The notes under the pieces were generated by a model. That model saw only the letters and a list, made by a program, of their open reading frames with translations. It ran no database searches and was not told where the DNA came from. Positions 34,906 to 50,965 of a DNA stretch of 64,000 nt are shown here, one piece after another. Within the stretch, counting starts at the first letter, position 1. Every line of letters starts with the position of its first letter. Origin of the DNA: Monomorium pharaonis (taxonomy: Eukaryota > Arthropoda > Insecta > Hymenoptera > Formicidae). The position numbers and the translations under genes are program-made. The stretch spans positions 1 through 64,000 of the forward strand of contig NC_050467.1 of the NCBI RefSeq assembly GCF_013373865.1, written 5' to 3'.

Positions 34906-36323
34906 CTGCATCAAAGTGATTAACTTTTAATAAAATAAACATTTTAATTTATGATTAAAAGAATTTCTTATGATTTATACGATTGTAAGAATTTTTTTAA
35001 ATGATATCATTAAATACTGTGTAAAAATGTGTACAAAAATGTAACGTTTTTAATTGTATTAAAATATTAAAATTTGTATAAGTTTGTCAATATACGCATG
35101 TAAAGATGATTATTACTATAATATAGATTTTAACATTTAACATATATTAATATTCTTATAAAAATATAAACAAGCTAAAAAATTAGGTATTAGTAGATAC
35201 GATAAAAAATATGTACTGTTACCTCTATCTTAACTCAGTTATTATTTCATTATTTAATATATTCAAATATATTTAGTAATTTCAAACGTCGTCAAATATT
35301 TCAATGACATCTAAAGTCTAAGTATATCTTAATTATTTAGGGAATTGCGATAGCAATTCATTATTGAACTCGAAAAATTAAAAAATTTGTTACCTGTTTA
35401 GTAAAACCAAACAACGTGACTCCGTAACGAGGACGCACCTATTGTATAGTAGCTGTCAAACATTTTTTGTGTGAGGAAAGAGGGATATACAACTAACATC
35501 GCACCATCTAGATACTTCATAATTTCGAGCAACTTTATAGTCGAGCAGTCTGACTTATCGGCTTTAATTTTAGGCCGATAAAGCAGGCTGCTATTTTTAT
35601 GAATTTCACTGCCCGACATTTTGCGAGTTTCAAAATGCTGTAACCATGGCGACTAAAACAAGTCTTTTTCCGTTTCACACTCTACACAATCTGCAAATGT
35701 ACGCTTAATATGTATGTATATGTTTAAAAATAATGTTAGTCTATTCTATTCAAAGTTAAATTCTAAGATTACGTCTACGTGAATTATTTATGCCCGTATA
35801 TACGTTTATATTGTTTATGTTGTGTTTATACAAATCTTTTTCATGTAGAATACTGCCAATGTAAATTATATAAATTATTATAAATTTAATAGCACAGTAT
35901 AGAAAAAAAGTAATTAAAAAAATTTTATATGATTGCTATATTACATCTAACTTTAAAATTAATAAAATAAAAATATATTAAGAATAAAAAAGTGGAATAT
36001 AATTTTTACTATTTCTCATAAAATATGAATCTTCCCTGATTCATGAATCATTGTTTACATAGATCATATGTAAAACAGTTTACATATATTAGTTTACATT
36101 AAATTTTATGTACAATGTAGACGATTTATATTTTTACATAAACATCTAAGCCTGATTCTACTCATTTTTATTTATTTTGTTTCATTTTTGTAGTTTGGAA
36201 TTTACCAGTTTATTAAAGGGAAAGAATTATAAACGGATCATATACCGTGGTTGTAAAGCAATACTCAAGATTCATTATACTTGCATGTATGAACACAGAT
36301 TTGAAACTAAAGCATGAAACAAG
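34906..36323. other. BTB-FLYWCH leader exon and divergent region with DRC3
   Basis: Contains the probable leader exon 35394-35640 (minus), its 5' intron (34906-35393, very AT-rich) and the upstream region of DRC3. Nothing else identified. Confidence 0.35.
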
Positions 36324-38860
36324 ATGCATAAGACAGATACAATCAGAGCATTACGTGAAGCTATGGAGCCTGGTGTGATAACACGGAGCATGCTTGTTTC
36401 TCTAGCGATTGACCAAGGACCGAAAAAAGAAGGCGGTCGATTATTTCTTCAAGATGGAATCCAGCTAGACAAATTAGAAGAGATTCGTATTGAGTTTCTC
36501 AGTAAGCAGTAGCTCTGAGCATACATATGATTAATGTTTATTCTGTATTATCATATTACCATTTTTATTTGTAAAATTGATTTTAATATTATAATTTTAA
36601 CATATATATATTGTTTTGTAGAGATATTAAACATTGATTACCTCTGGATTTTGAAAAATCTAGTCAAACTGTCGCTATCTCATAATATTATCGAAAAAAT
36701 TGAAAATCTGTATGAGCTGTGCCACTTAAAAGAATTAGACCTCTCATTTAATCGTATTAAAATTATGGAAAATTTGAATAATCTACATCAACTAGAAATT
36801 TTGCTTCTATACAGTAATGAGATCTCAATTGTACAGGGTATAAGCAATTTGAAGAAGTTGACTATTTTGAACATTGGTAAAAATAAGATTGATGACTGGA
36901 AGCATGTGTGTATAATTAAATTTTATGAGTCTTCTTATACTTCTTTGATGTTTATAATCCTATGTTAAAATCATTTTAGGTCTTTTTAAGTGAATATCAT
37001 TTAATCAAAGAAACAATTATATATTTCGAAATCGTACTGACAATAATTTTAAAGATATAATTGATTAATTAATAAGATTGGAGATTATAAACATTGCTTT
37101 CTTTGTCATTTATATTTTTATAAAATTCCGTTAATGTAGGTTGTATATCTACGTGAGTTCAAATTGCTCAAAAGTTTAAACATGCGCGACAATCCTTGCA
37201 CAGAGATGGATGGATACTTAGACTATTTATTCGCATTTGTGCCTCAATTAATTTATTATCAATATAGAATGATATCCGAAAACGAGCGTCAATCCGCTAT
37301 CGATAAGCATTAGTAATTATTAACTTTTATACAGTAAAATTAAAAATCTTTTAAATATTTTATATCATAAATGAATAATTATGACATTTTATTTCTGTAG
37401 TCGTATAATCAGCAGTCTTGAAGAAAACGAGGCAAAGATGCAAATGGAATTGGCAATGCAACGGGAACGTGAAGACAAAATTACATTACTATCCGCATCA
37501 TATGTGGAATTCCTTGATGATGATTATTTATTTCAACAAATGTTTTCTTCTGATGAAGGTAGATTTATATTTCATTTCTTATTACTGTCTATATACACAC
37601 TTATTTATAATTTATTGATGAAAACAGCAGGCAGAACGTTATCCACAATAAACGAAAATACACAGAACGCATTTGAAGAGTACAAAAAGTCTTTCCTTGC
37701 AATATGCTATGAATTATATGAACTAGGTTTACGAGAGAGTGATAGAAGAACAGAAGAAATAAGATTATTTGAAATTGCTATTAATGAGAGTAAAGAAAAT
37801 ACACAAAATAAAGCAAGAAGGTAAAATAAATAATTTTTACTTAAATAAAAATCTACTTAAAAATTGAGATTATTTATTTGATTATTATATAATGTTTTAA
37901 TTATTAGTATTTAACAATTATGTGACTTATATCATTTTTTTCTTTACTGTATAAGGATTGTAGATGAAGTACTTGAAAAAAAAGTCAAGATATTTACAGA
38001 TATAAAAAATGTAATGGAAGCTTTGATAGAGAAACAAGAGGAAGATGCCGAGAACACCGCCGCAAAAGCAAGGGAATTGTTTAATGAATTTAATGATTTA
38101 TTATCTAAGGCACAAAATCGGTTAATATCTATAGAAGTAATATTGCATGATCAAATGGAGGTACATTAATATATAAAACAGACAGAGAAGCATAAGAATA
38201 TTAATTACATATTTAAGAGGGCAATTTGTTTTTTTGTTAAAAAAGGATATAAACGAAGTATTCAGGATTGATATATCAGACATGGTCAACTCATTCCTAA
38301 AAGACACACAAGGATACTTTTCTCTATTACGAAATGCAGAGATTGAATATAACAATATTATAAATGGATTAATTGTACATTATCTAAGCGGTTTTGGCGA
38401 TAAAGTATATATACCATTTCATCTTAAGAATTTGTGTTGCGACAAAGATACTTTGGCCACAACACTTGCCACTTCACATGATATACATTTACAAGTAAAC
38501 GTTACAAATTTGAAAATTATTAAGATAATTAGTAACTGATAATTGAAAAATATAATTTATAGGTGATAGACAATCGAGAGAAGCATATGATAAGTCGACT
38601 GAACAATTGGCTCAAAGATTATATCGATCAGTTAATCATGTGAGTGATTATAATTTTTACAAAGTTTAACTTATTTATATTTTACATGTAAATAAAAAAA
38701 TTTTGTGAATAGGAATGAAGACAAAAGAAACCGCCAGCAAATATTGGAAATGTCGAATTTTATTGAATTTCAACAGCAACAACTTAATTTGTTAAGTTTA
38801 CCACAACACTTAGATTTGGCAGATATTGATCTACATGACGACGGCATATTGGAAAATTAA
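36324..38860 (+). CDS. DRC3: Dynein regulatory complex subunit 3 (DRC3/LRRC48)
   Basis: Nine exons (36324-36501, 36622-36905, 37140-37312, 37401-37558, 37628-37820, 37956-38160, 38246-38494, 38563-38639, 38713-38860) give 554 aa; human DRC3 is 523. N-terminus EPGVITRSMLVSLAIDQGPKKEGGRL, then five SDS22-type leucine-rich repeats (NLVKLSLSHNIIEKIENL, HLKELDLSFNRIKIMENL and so on), an LRR cap (FKLLKSLNMRDNPCTEMDGY) and a coiled-coil C-terminal half. The family-specific CDKDTLATTLATSHDIHL is present. Role: nexin-dynein regulatory complex of motile axonemes. In insects this means mainly sperm flagella and chordotonal cilia. Exon 5 begins at tandem acceptors CAG|CAG (37628 or 37631). Confidence 0.9.
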
Positions 38861-39059
38861 CAATTAATATGTTTTGTCTTTTTTTGGAATAAAATTCAGG
38901 AAATAAATGTAAGTGACATACTTGTTAATACATAGCATACAAATATATATTTCAATATAAAATATGTATATATAAAAGTTGATAAAACTTTGATTTATAA
39001 GAGTATAAAATAGAAATGTTTCTTACCAAAATACCTATTGAATACCTTACCAAGGTTAT

Positions 39060-40441
<1,382 letters not shown>

Positions 40442-41378
40442 GATGGAGAGTTAATCTTCTTCGCAATTGAGTGCAATAAACGGATTCTACAATAAGTAAA
40501 ATAAATAAAATATTTATATTTATTACCTTTGTAATAAGCTTAAATGTCAATATAATCACGAACCTAAAATAAATTAAAGTGAATAAGCAATTATGCGAAA
40601 ATCAGCAAAATAAGCTGAGTTATTAATTGTTTCTTATTTACGATTAATAAAAGAGTAATGAAATAAGAACGTATACACGTACACATACACGTCATAAAGA
40701 AGATGGAATGCAGGACAATGCAGAGTTTGGGTAAATTCTCATAATAAATGGCAAGTGGATTTGGAGATAATTGAAGAGTTTTGACATTATCGACATTTGA
40801 GTGATAGGCGCAAACATTTAGTATAATTTTTTTTATTTTCTGCGCAAAAAGTAATTGCCGTTTATTTACAGTGAACAATTTTGCAAGTAATTTATATTGG
40901 GTGTACATCGCTAACGTGTATTTTGCGTAATCATTTGGTTTACATATAAATTTGGACTTTGGACTACCGTCAACTACCGTTACTTACTCCGCCTATAGAA
41001 TATTATCCGAGAGGGCGTAATGCGACGCGGAGAAGTTTTCAAGTCCGGCGGCGACGGCGATCTGTACTGTACTATTCTGTACTACAGAAGTACAGAATCT
41101 GTAGCAGCATCTCGCTCCGGTGTCCGGAGCGTAATCGCGGCCATCGTCACCGATCATCGGTGACCATCGTAGACCAATGCCTAATACAGGTACAGGTGCC
41201 AACATGGCTGCTACTGTACTGCTTGCTCGTCTTCTCGTGACATCGCCCTTTGTCCTGACAGTACATTCCTAATCGGTGAGGAGTGAGGAAAGCGACCAAG
41301 GAAGGAGACAAAGAGAAAAAGAGACGACGACACATTAGATGGAACGGCGAACTTCAATGGAAGACTCCAGCTAGCAAA
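40442..41378. other. Divergent promoter region, ECI1 / CARMIL
   Basis: The half nearer CARMIL (41020-41378) is distinctly GC-richer than the rest of the region and rich in CpG, consistent with a promoter and 5'UTR. No coding frame resembling a known family. Confidence 0.4.
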
Positions 41379-44300
41379 ATGTCAACCCGGTCGCAGCTCA
41401 CGAAAGATTTGAACGGTTTGTCACCGTTTCATCACAAGTGTTTACGTCGCTTGTCGTAGCAACTCCGAGCGAACTGTCATCCGTAAACAATCTTTCTCGT
41501 CGTCATTAAACATTGATTTTGTCATCTGTTTATACTTTTGTGTCTCACGCGAGTTTTATAAATTAGTCCGTCGTTGAATCCTTTTATATTAAAAAGGAGC
41601 AAGTGGTTAACAGGGTCTTTGTGCTACTTTTTATTAGGCGTGTTATCCTAGAGTAAAAGTACAGTTGTGTAAATTATTTATTACTTGCAGAATCGGTGAA
41701 AGCACTACTTGGTAAGCATGTGAAGATACTATTAAAGAACGTGGTGAAATTGGAAACAAAACAGGATAAGCAGGAAAATCGTGTTCTTGTGAGTAATCAC
41801 TTTCTCTGTCTGTCTTCCTCTTTACAATAGTTAGTCATTTTTAAGCTAAATTAGTTTTCCTTGTTCTTAACTTTTCTTATCTTGTTCTTAAGGTATTTTC
41901 GCCATGTCGCCTCTTCCTCTTATCGGCCAAAGTACCTACAAGAGTAAGTTTAGTTTGTCTGTGCTTTCTGTTAATTTTATATTTTATCATTAAATGAGGT
42001 ATTTAAATTTATTCCTTTGTAGATCGACTGCCATTTTCATTACCTAGAAGTAACGGCCATAGAGTCAAGGAGAGCAAATCAGCTATGTTTGACTGTCGGA
42101 GAACGATATTACAATTTTACTACAAACAGCATCGGTGGGGATACCACAGAGGTGGACGCTATGATAGAGGCCTTACATACGGCAATTCGAAATATCTTTC
42201 CTACTGTACCACTAAAGTACATTCCATTTTATTTCATAACCAAGGAATTCTTTTGTTTGTTAAATTTATTGATTATGTATTTTGATATGTTATTTTTAGT
42301 TACATTATACGAAAAATAGAGGTAATACCAGCTAGCAGACTGCAGAGCATACGTGGGAGCGAATTAGCCAGAAGCACAGAAGCTACGAGACATACAGGGC
42401 CCTGTGGTGGTTTTTCTACTCAGTATGCCTGCATGTGTGATTTGCATGGTGTACCATATAGAGAGGAAGTGGCCTGGGTGAGATCAATGACATCATTTCA
42501 AGTTTATTTTAATAACATTAAAACTGTCTATTACAAAAATCTTATTTAGAGAGATACAAATTTTAGGACGTCGACACAATATATCTTTCACACGACACCA
42601 GAGAGCTGAATTTGAGAGATTTCGATCATTTAGATCAGAAGGACTTAGTGCCAATTATTTCAGCCTTGGAGTATAATACCTGGTTTACAAAATTAAGGGC
42701 GTCCCATCTTAAATTGACTCATGAGCCTCTGGAGAGATTGTTACATATTATGCGAAGATCTTTATCCATTCAAGAGCTTTATTTGGATAATCTTGGAATT
42801 AAGTGGTAATGGTTTAAGTTTTTTATTAACTTTAACACAGGAAAAATATTTAATATATAGTTATAATGTATGAATATTCGGTTTTAAAGGGATTTCGCTC
42901 ACAAGTTGTCATTGGCTTTGATTTCTAATGCTAACACGATGCTGCAAACGATAGATCTGTCGCACAATATGATCGAAGACAAAGGTATTAATTAATCTCA
43001 ATGACTTATTCAATGTCCCTTTTGTATTTAAAATCTTCATCTGCACTACACCTATTGAACAATCTCCATTTTCTAGTTGTTAATCATAATTTCGAAAGTG
43101 TCCTGAATAGATTTTTTTAAATTTTTTGTAGGAGCCTCTAGCTTGTGTGGAATAATAGCCAAGTTAATGCAAGGTGTGCCAATAATTAATGATTTTAATT
43201 ATTCCTAGTAATTATACTAATGTGTAATATGCTTTTCCTTCTCTAAAAATGCACTTTTAATTTATATTTTTTATGTTAAAGACTGTGTTATATTTGTATA
43301 TCCCTTTATTTTATATAATATTTCAGAGTTTATTCTGTCACGTTGATATACTATTGAATGCTATTGAACTCTGCGAGTAAAAAAAGCTATTATTTTGATT
43401 ATTTATGCACTACTCAAAATTTGTTATATATTTTTAAGGTGGTACTCATCTAAGCGGTCCTATTGGCAAGTTGCCTAAAGGTTTACAAAAATTGAATTTG
43501 GCTCATTGTGGATTAACTGGGAAAGGTATAAGCCAAATAGCACATGCATTAAGCTTGAACAGAAGCATGCCGACTAGTTTGCGATATCTTAATCTTTCGG
43601 AGAACACCTTAAAAGATGATGTTAATGTGAGTTCATAATTAGCAAATTGAACTCTGCGATAAGCTATAATTGCGATTAAAATCCTATTTTATATATGTTT
43701 AATGATTACAGAATTTGTGTAATTTTTTGGCGCAACCTAATAGTTTAACACATCTAGATCTTAGCGGTACGGATACTACTTTAGAATGTGTAAGTAGCTA
43801 ATTATGCACTTGAAAAAAATAATAATTTCTAATTGACACTCAGTCGATATAATTTACATTATTAACATTGTTTTTTACAACTTGATTTAGTTGTTTGGTG
43901 CATTATTACGGGGTTGTGCAACTAATCTAGTCCATCTGAATGTTGCCCGGAATTCTTTTTCGAGCAAAAAGACCAAAGAAATACCTCCGAGTTTTAAGCA
44001 ATTTTTCACAGCAACTCTCTCGTTGAAGTACTTAAATATATCTTCGTGCAAATTACCATTGGAGGCATTAAAACACCTACTACTCGGTCTGGCATGCAAC
44101 GAAAGTACAGTTGGCCTAGAACTTGACATGAGTGGAAATAATTTGGGTTCCATGGGCGCACATGTTTTAGAATCTTGCATTCATGGAGTTCGATGTATAG
44201 CGTCATTGGATATATCAGACAGTAGTATGTATAATTGATATTTTTATCTGGGATTGAAAGAAACTGAGCTATGTAAATCATGTAATATATTTAGCCAGTT

Positions 44301-47300
44301 TTTCAAATATTTATTTTTAGCAACAGATTAATTTTGATCTTAATTTAATTTAATCTTTATCTTTTTATTTTTAAAACTAAAAAAAGTTAAATCGAAATTA
44401 AAGTTAATCTACATTAATAGGGAAAAATGGACATTAATTAAGTACAATAAATATAAAGTCATTTTTATTCATAGATATGGACGTCGATTTGGCACAAGTT
44501 ATAACAGCAGTGGGCAAAAATAAATCGATAAAGCAGCTTTACATGGGGCGTAATACCGCCGGTATGAAGAGTAAGCACATAGCTGTCGTGATGGATGCTT
44601 TGGTGCAAATGCTTCAAGAAGACGACTGTGTTCTTCAAGCGTTGCATCTACCTGACTCTCGATTGAAGGGCGATCTCTATAATCTGATCAATGCTCTTGG
44701 TAGCAATACGTGTCTTCACACCCTCGATATTAGCGGTAACCAGATAGGTGATCCCGGCGCGAGATTGCTTGCGAAAGCGTTGCAGATTAATAATCATTTA
44801 CGGACCATTATCTACGATAAGAACAATATCACGTTACAAGGCTATGCGGATATTGTTCATGCTCTAGAGAAGTATGTACATGTGTGTCGTAGATCAAAAT
44901 AGAAAGAGAAACACAGTAAGTTTACCAAAAATTTATTCTTGCAGAAACTGTAGTGTACGGCACATGCCATTTCCGATTTATGATCTGCAACCTTGTATGA
45001 AAACCTCCGCGGAAAAAACAGAACAGTTATCCAAGAAGATACAAGATCTATTGCAAAGAAATGTCACGCCGTGCAAATATAGCCATGGGCAAGCTTTTAG
45101 GTTACAACAAGGATTTTTATTGAGCTCCACGCAGCAAATGGTTGACAGACTTGTCGTTCAAACGCAGGATACTATCAAGGCTCTCGCGGCAGAAAGTTGC
45201 GACGCTAATAATGATATTAATTATGCAACTGGACTTATACAAGACGCGGATAATTCTAAACAGGTTACAATTATAGTAAAATTTTAAGATCACATTGATT
45301 TCATTGAAATATTTATGCATGTTATGTCTTTTGTAGCTACTACCAAGATTACATGAAGTGCTTCAAAGACGTGACGAGAATAATCCAATCGAACTAAAGC
45401 TACATGATATGGCGAATGAACTTCACAAAGTTATAACGGTATATTTACAGGTATGTGTGTTTAAGGCATTTTTATGGATATTTTCTTATTAATTTTAGTC
45501 ACAAGTTTAAAATAGTCATTATTCTCTGAGAGATGCAATTATTTATATGAGAAATTTATGACGCAGGATTCTTTGGATGCGATGTTAAAGTGCGCGAATG
45601 AGCAATGTCCTTCTATACTTTCGCAAACTGTGATTAGGGGCGATGAGAGTGAACCGATCGCGGTGCAAGATGATCTTCGTAATACATGCAAAGAGAAAAA
45701 CCAAATCAATAGTGAATTTATACATACCACTGTTACTGAACAAGCTGGCGCAGATATTGTCAATAGAGTCAAGTAAGAATTTTATAATAATCTTAATAAA
45801 TCGAAATTACTGATTTATTTTCATAATAACTTTAATCCTTTTTCTCTTCTTTTTTTTACATTAGCGAGCTCAATTTAGCAGTTGCAGCGCATATATCCGA
45901 CAGAATCACGGATGAGGTAATCGAGTCATTGTCAAGAAGTTACAAAACTTTGGTAAGTTTGAAAAAATTTTTAATAGCATAGAATATATCGTCGATCAAA
46001 AATCTTCAATTAATATTAATGAAAAGGGAAACTTGAGAATTTAATTTTAAGTAGGAGATTAATTTTTAAACTCTTGATAATGTTCTGTATATTCATTAAT
46101 TTGTCATTTCATAATATTTAGAGTTTACATTTTGGTATTCTTATAATGATACGAGCTAATGTAATAAAATATTTTTAGATTGGCGATTGTGATAGTCGAA
46201 CAAGAAGCAGCACACCAGATGTTTTACGACCTAGCGCTGGCTCGATGAGCAGCGGAAGTGTGATAGGTGTGACTAGCGCGAGTGGTGTCTCCATGACTTT
46301 ACCTCCTGGTAGAGCTAGTCTTGTATCCGAAGAAGACTGTCCACCGGAGACATGTTCACTGGCAGATTCCATTGGTCAATGCGTCAACGATCAATCACCG
46401 ATGGTAAAAATTTTGAATTCTTTAACATCTTAATGTTAGGCAATCCTGGAACAGTATTTTAAAAATACGAAGCGCATACATTTTATGTATAAATATTTTC
46501 ATTTGAATTTATATGACACGCAGTTAAAATATGTTATTTTCATTTACATGCTTACATAGAAATTGGATTATCTTAATCTGGTAGGTATTACAAAGATATA
46601 GAGATGAAAACAATGCAAAATATTTCATGATATGATACGACTGATTATCGTAAATATTCTATAACACGTAATATTTTTTTATTCAGGCAACACCACATCT
46701 ATCGAATAAACGTAAAAGTCTGCATGGTAGGAAATTAAGACCTAAATCCGTCGTAGACTCGGTGGAAGGATTATCCGCCGATGATATACCGGATCTTTTG
46801 CCGTCATTGCCAAAGGGTCAAGCAGAAGGTTTGTATTCATCACTCTACCATAAGTCTGTCAAGTTGCAAAATATGATTGATGTTTTGCAGCTATCTCAGA
46901 AACCGAGCATTCGTTGACAGAGTCGTTAGATTCCGTTTCGGAATTGCCCAACACAGTAGGTCAGCAGTTGCAGCATCTGGTCAAATCTAGACCACGCAGA
47001 ACAAAAACGCGAGCGCCTACGAGGCCGATGTTAAGACCGGATCAACCAATTGACGGTCTTGCTTTAGGCGAGGGTCTTGACGTGTTTTTCCGACCTACTA
47101 CACCTACTACTCCTTTGATTTCGCCTACGAGCGACGACAGGTAAATGTATTCTTTCATATTAATCTTTTGTATTCTTATATGAAACATTCTATTTTTACC
47201 AAAATCTTTCCTTTCTTTACTTTTTCTATTTTTGCCAACTTGAATTGTAAAGTGATACTTATTGTAATTTACAGCTCTCTACATACTTTTCCAACGGATA

Positions 47301-49115
47301 GCAGTCCGAATCTATCCTTGACAAGTCACAAGAGCATTCCACCCGATATGGAGAAGAAGCACAGCTGTAATTCGCCAATGTTGAAGACGCTTTTAGAACC
47401 TACGCCACGTTCACGATCCAGCGACAATTTGGAAAAATTTTCTCCTCTTGTAGGTAGAAGATCACAAGGTGATTCTCCGCTCACCGCGTCACCGCTCGCC
47501 CGAAGAAATACCACAGACAGTGCTCAAGCCCACGAGAGATCCAAAGGCGAAGCTTTTGCAAAGGAGACTTGTAACAGCGGTTCTGCGAATGATATGAGCG
47601 ATGATTCTAAACGCAGTACGTTAACAAATTTATCTAATGTGAGCCCACGTGGCTCGCACGACATTGACGACACTTTCGGAGCGAATATATTGGAGAAGGA
47701 CCAAGATCGTAAAAGTGTGAAGAAGCCTGATGCAGAAAAGTCATCCTCATCTGTTAAGCTACGATCGACCGGTCACGACTTAAGAAGTCCGATAAATGGT
47801 AATAGTGGCACCAAGAATACATCCGATTCGGCTAAGTCCCCTGTACTGAAACCGTTGAAGAGTAGCGGGTCTACGAGTGACGGAAAAAGCAACGGCTCAC
47901 TTATGAAAAATAAGCCTACTCCACCAGCGACGGCGCCTAAACCGCGACCATGGAGCATGGCTACTGATCGAAAATCCGGTAAGGGACAAAATTAGCTCTT
48001 GAATAGAAAATTGTGATTGAACGCGTAATTGTTTATAGAAAACTTACAAAACCTTAAGGAGATATTTAATACAAAACTATCATTATTCATAGTCAATCCA
48101 GTGTAAAGAAAATAAATGGTAGAAAATGCTTATGATGGCTGAAATCACTGACTGTAACTTAATTTTACAGGAGAATTTAGTCTATTGAGCGACGGTTCTA
48201 GTCCGAACACTTCAGCTGGCAACACGCCCGACTCTGGCGATGCTCTCGACGAGTCTACCGATAGCGGTGTCAGTGGGCCGGCTTCTTTGCCGCCAACCTT
48301 ATCAGCAAGTAGCACTGCGAGTTCGTTGAGTAATACAAGCGTGGAAAAGAGATCTGTGAGAGAATTGGCAGCGAGCTTGAATAAAAGCAAGACGGAAAGG
48401 AAGGAGAATGGTAAGTACTGTTCGTTTTTACTTGTTTCTTTGTGTCGCATGATTAATTTCTTAATTAATTTGTTGTACATCTTAGTTAATTTGCCGTACA
48501 TTTTTCGAACTTCGACATCATTGTTGCGCGTATCCTTATGCTCCTTAATATAGCACTAAACACGCATGTAAATCCTTTGATGTACAAGCCACGCCTGTTA
48601 CCTATTATTTTAGAGCATGCCACACCTGCAGCATGGCGATCGCTACTCCAACGTTCTGTCGACCGATCAGACGCCAAGGTATTTTATGTATATTTTTTGT
48701 CATCGTTTTTGTCGAGAAATCCCTTCGTCAGTTAAAAAAATTTTTTTTTTATTGATAACTGCTCTTATTATTACTGTAGTATAGTTTTAAATGAGATAAA
48801 ACGTAATTAGATTAAACGTCTCGTTATTATTTAATCAATAAAATAATTACAAAAATAATCATAAACCTCTCATATGCGTATGCTTTATTAATAATTGTTT
48901 TATTCCGTTCACATAAAATAAACTACGATTTTGACAAATGCGTTAATGTCTCGTTAAAATTTTGTTTAACAAATAAGAAATATTGTATGTGTTCGCAGGC
49001 AACGGAAGTGCCGAAAACGGTTGAAGAGAGTCGTCTCAGTTTTAAGCTTCGTCGCACGTCATTTTTGCGCGATTCAAATTTCAATTACAACAATAACGAT
49101 GTGGTTGACGTTTGA
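41379..49115 (+). CDS. CARMIL: CARMIL (capping protein, Arp2/3 and myosin-I linker)
   Basis: Twenty-three exons: 41379-41415, 41691-41788, 41893-41943, 42023-42216, 42300-42477, 42567-42805, 42890-42984, 43132-43173, 43439-43626, 43712-43789, 43891-44224, 44475-44871, 44945-45263, 45337-45450, 45567-45772, 45865-45952, 46179-46403, 46687-46828, 46891-47140, 47275-47978, 48171-48410, 48614-48678, 48999-49115. They give 1466 aa. Order: PH-like domain (VKALLGKHVKILLKNVVKLE), linker with TGPCGGFS, RELNLRDFDHLDQKDLVPIISALEYN, about 16 leucine-rich repeats to residue ~650, a helical dimerisation region, the CPI motif LQHLVKSRPRRTKTRAPTRP (~1035-1054), and a Pro/Ser-rich tail with PKPRPWSMATDRKSG. 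It binds capping protein and promotes uncapped actin ends at the membrane. Confidence 0.92.
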
Positions 49116-50965
49116 TCGTATTCTGATGGATGGTCAGCGTTGCATCGTAAGGAATATTTTCTTCCGTATTCCGTATTCTGTCGAGATCTGGCACACGAGA
49201 TAACAGTACTTTTTGTCTTCGTGCCATAGAAAGTCTTATTGTGTATATAAATATATACGTAACCGGTTATAACATTAGAGACAGGGTACTGAAGGTTTTC
49301 ACAGCAATTAAAGTACTAATTTGTTATTAAGTGGCATTAGAGAATCTTATACTAATTTTATATGACGTCGTATATTTACACGCAGTCGTAAATTTCGCCT
49401 TAGTTATGTACTCATGTATTATCCATACACTTCATTATCTATTTCATGTATCAGATCAATTATTTTTAACTGCGCGTCTCGACTTTTTTATTAAAATATT
49501 TGACACTTCCAGTGAGATTAAGTACTCATTCTGTTACTTATTCTGTCGAATCCTTGTCGAGCGATACGTTGCGATGCCACGTGAAGATATTAACGAAAGT
49601 GTTCTATTCTTTGAAGATTCGTTATGTACATATATACTTATAGATTGTTTGTCTATGCATTTCAACAGCGAGAATATCTAGAATAGAAATACAAACGAGA
49701 CATCACAATTTCAGTAAAATAGGCTAAATTGTTTTTGCATAGAGTGTTAAGAGTAGCGACGACTGGGTGTGAAATAGGATAACACGTTGCGTAAAAGAAA
49801 CGTAAGTGTCTTCCAAGATTGTATAACAAACTGCAGCAATGATATTTCGTACATACATATTTTTTGGTTGAAAAAAATAACGTCCATTATAATATTTTTC
49901 CATTAATATTTATCGAGTGCGACATGTCTTTAATCTGTGATTAATTCGTAAAAATGAATTGAAATGGGATTTTAGTCTAATTAAAGTTCCTGTCACACAA
50001 CAATGCATTTTACTATCTATAGAAAAGTGTATTAGCAGATGCATCTTTCAGCTAAATTCTAAATGGCAGCTTTTATTGTATTTATTACGTATATCTATGC
50101 AGCTGATAATTTTTTATTGGACGGTGAAATTAATTGTATATAAAAAAGAATTTACCTTTAGTGGATAGATTAAATCCATTTGGCAAGTTTGTTTTTGGCC
50201 GAAAACCATGTGCCGAAACATTTGTATTATTTAATAAAGTATTGAAATAACAAAATTTAACTAGCTTTGGCTATATAAGCGGTTTTAAATTGTATATATC
50301 GCTATTAATTCAATATAAGAGCCTTTTCAGGTATACTTTTTAATTAATTTTTTTTTTAACTGCGTTATTGAATTTGTCTTGAATAAAGCGTTATCGATCA
50401 CTTTAAACATAAAATTTACTTTAAACATGAAATATGGAAAATTTGTATAATGTGTTATGTATCATCACGGTGTTTTTTAACGACATACAATTCTAGATAT
50501 ATCTCGTTAAATTGAATAGAACTAACAATACAAGATTATTTATTGAGATACTTTGCGCCGGGAATTTTTGGATAAATTTTTTTTGTAAAACATTTTTTGT
50601 AGATGTAAGATTCAGTATAGAGTTATTATATAATCTCGAACTTGCCCTTTTATATAGTGATAAAGCTGTGTATATATATATGTAAAAAAAGACTTATGTA
50701 TAATAATGATGAACGAAGAGAGATTCATGGAGAGTCCGCGATTCTTGTTGCTCGAAGTAAAGTAACGTGGAAAAAGGATTGAAACATTTTTTTGTGAATT
50801 TTTTATCGCTTAATTATCATCACGTAATATTGATATTGATTCTTTATATGATATATAGAACATGTGATTGTTGCATCTTATCATGATATTACCTATTAAC
50901 AATGGAGAGTGTTCTCTCCCTAACATTAAGCAAACGAGTATTAAGATATGTTAATAAAAATTATT

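Noticed and set aside
35398..35619. 73-codon frame on the minus strand as a stand-alone protein gene
   Set aside because: No family recognised, and it ends just before a splice donor of the BTB-FLYWCH leader exon. Treated as an upstream frame in a 5'UTR.
43328..43378. Exon-like segment with CAG acceptor and GTAAAA donor inside CARMIL intron 8
   Set aside because: In the required phase it introduces a stop after a few codons, and the flanking exons join in frame without it. It may be a poison exon but has no support.
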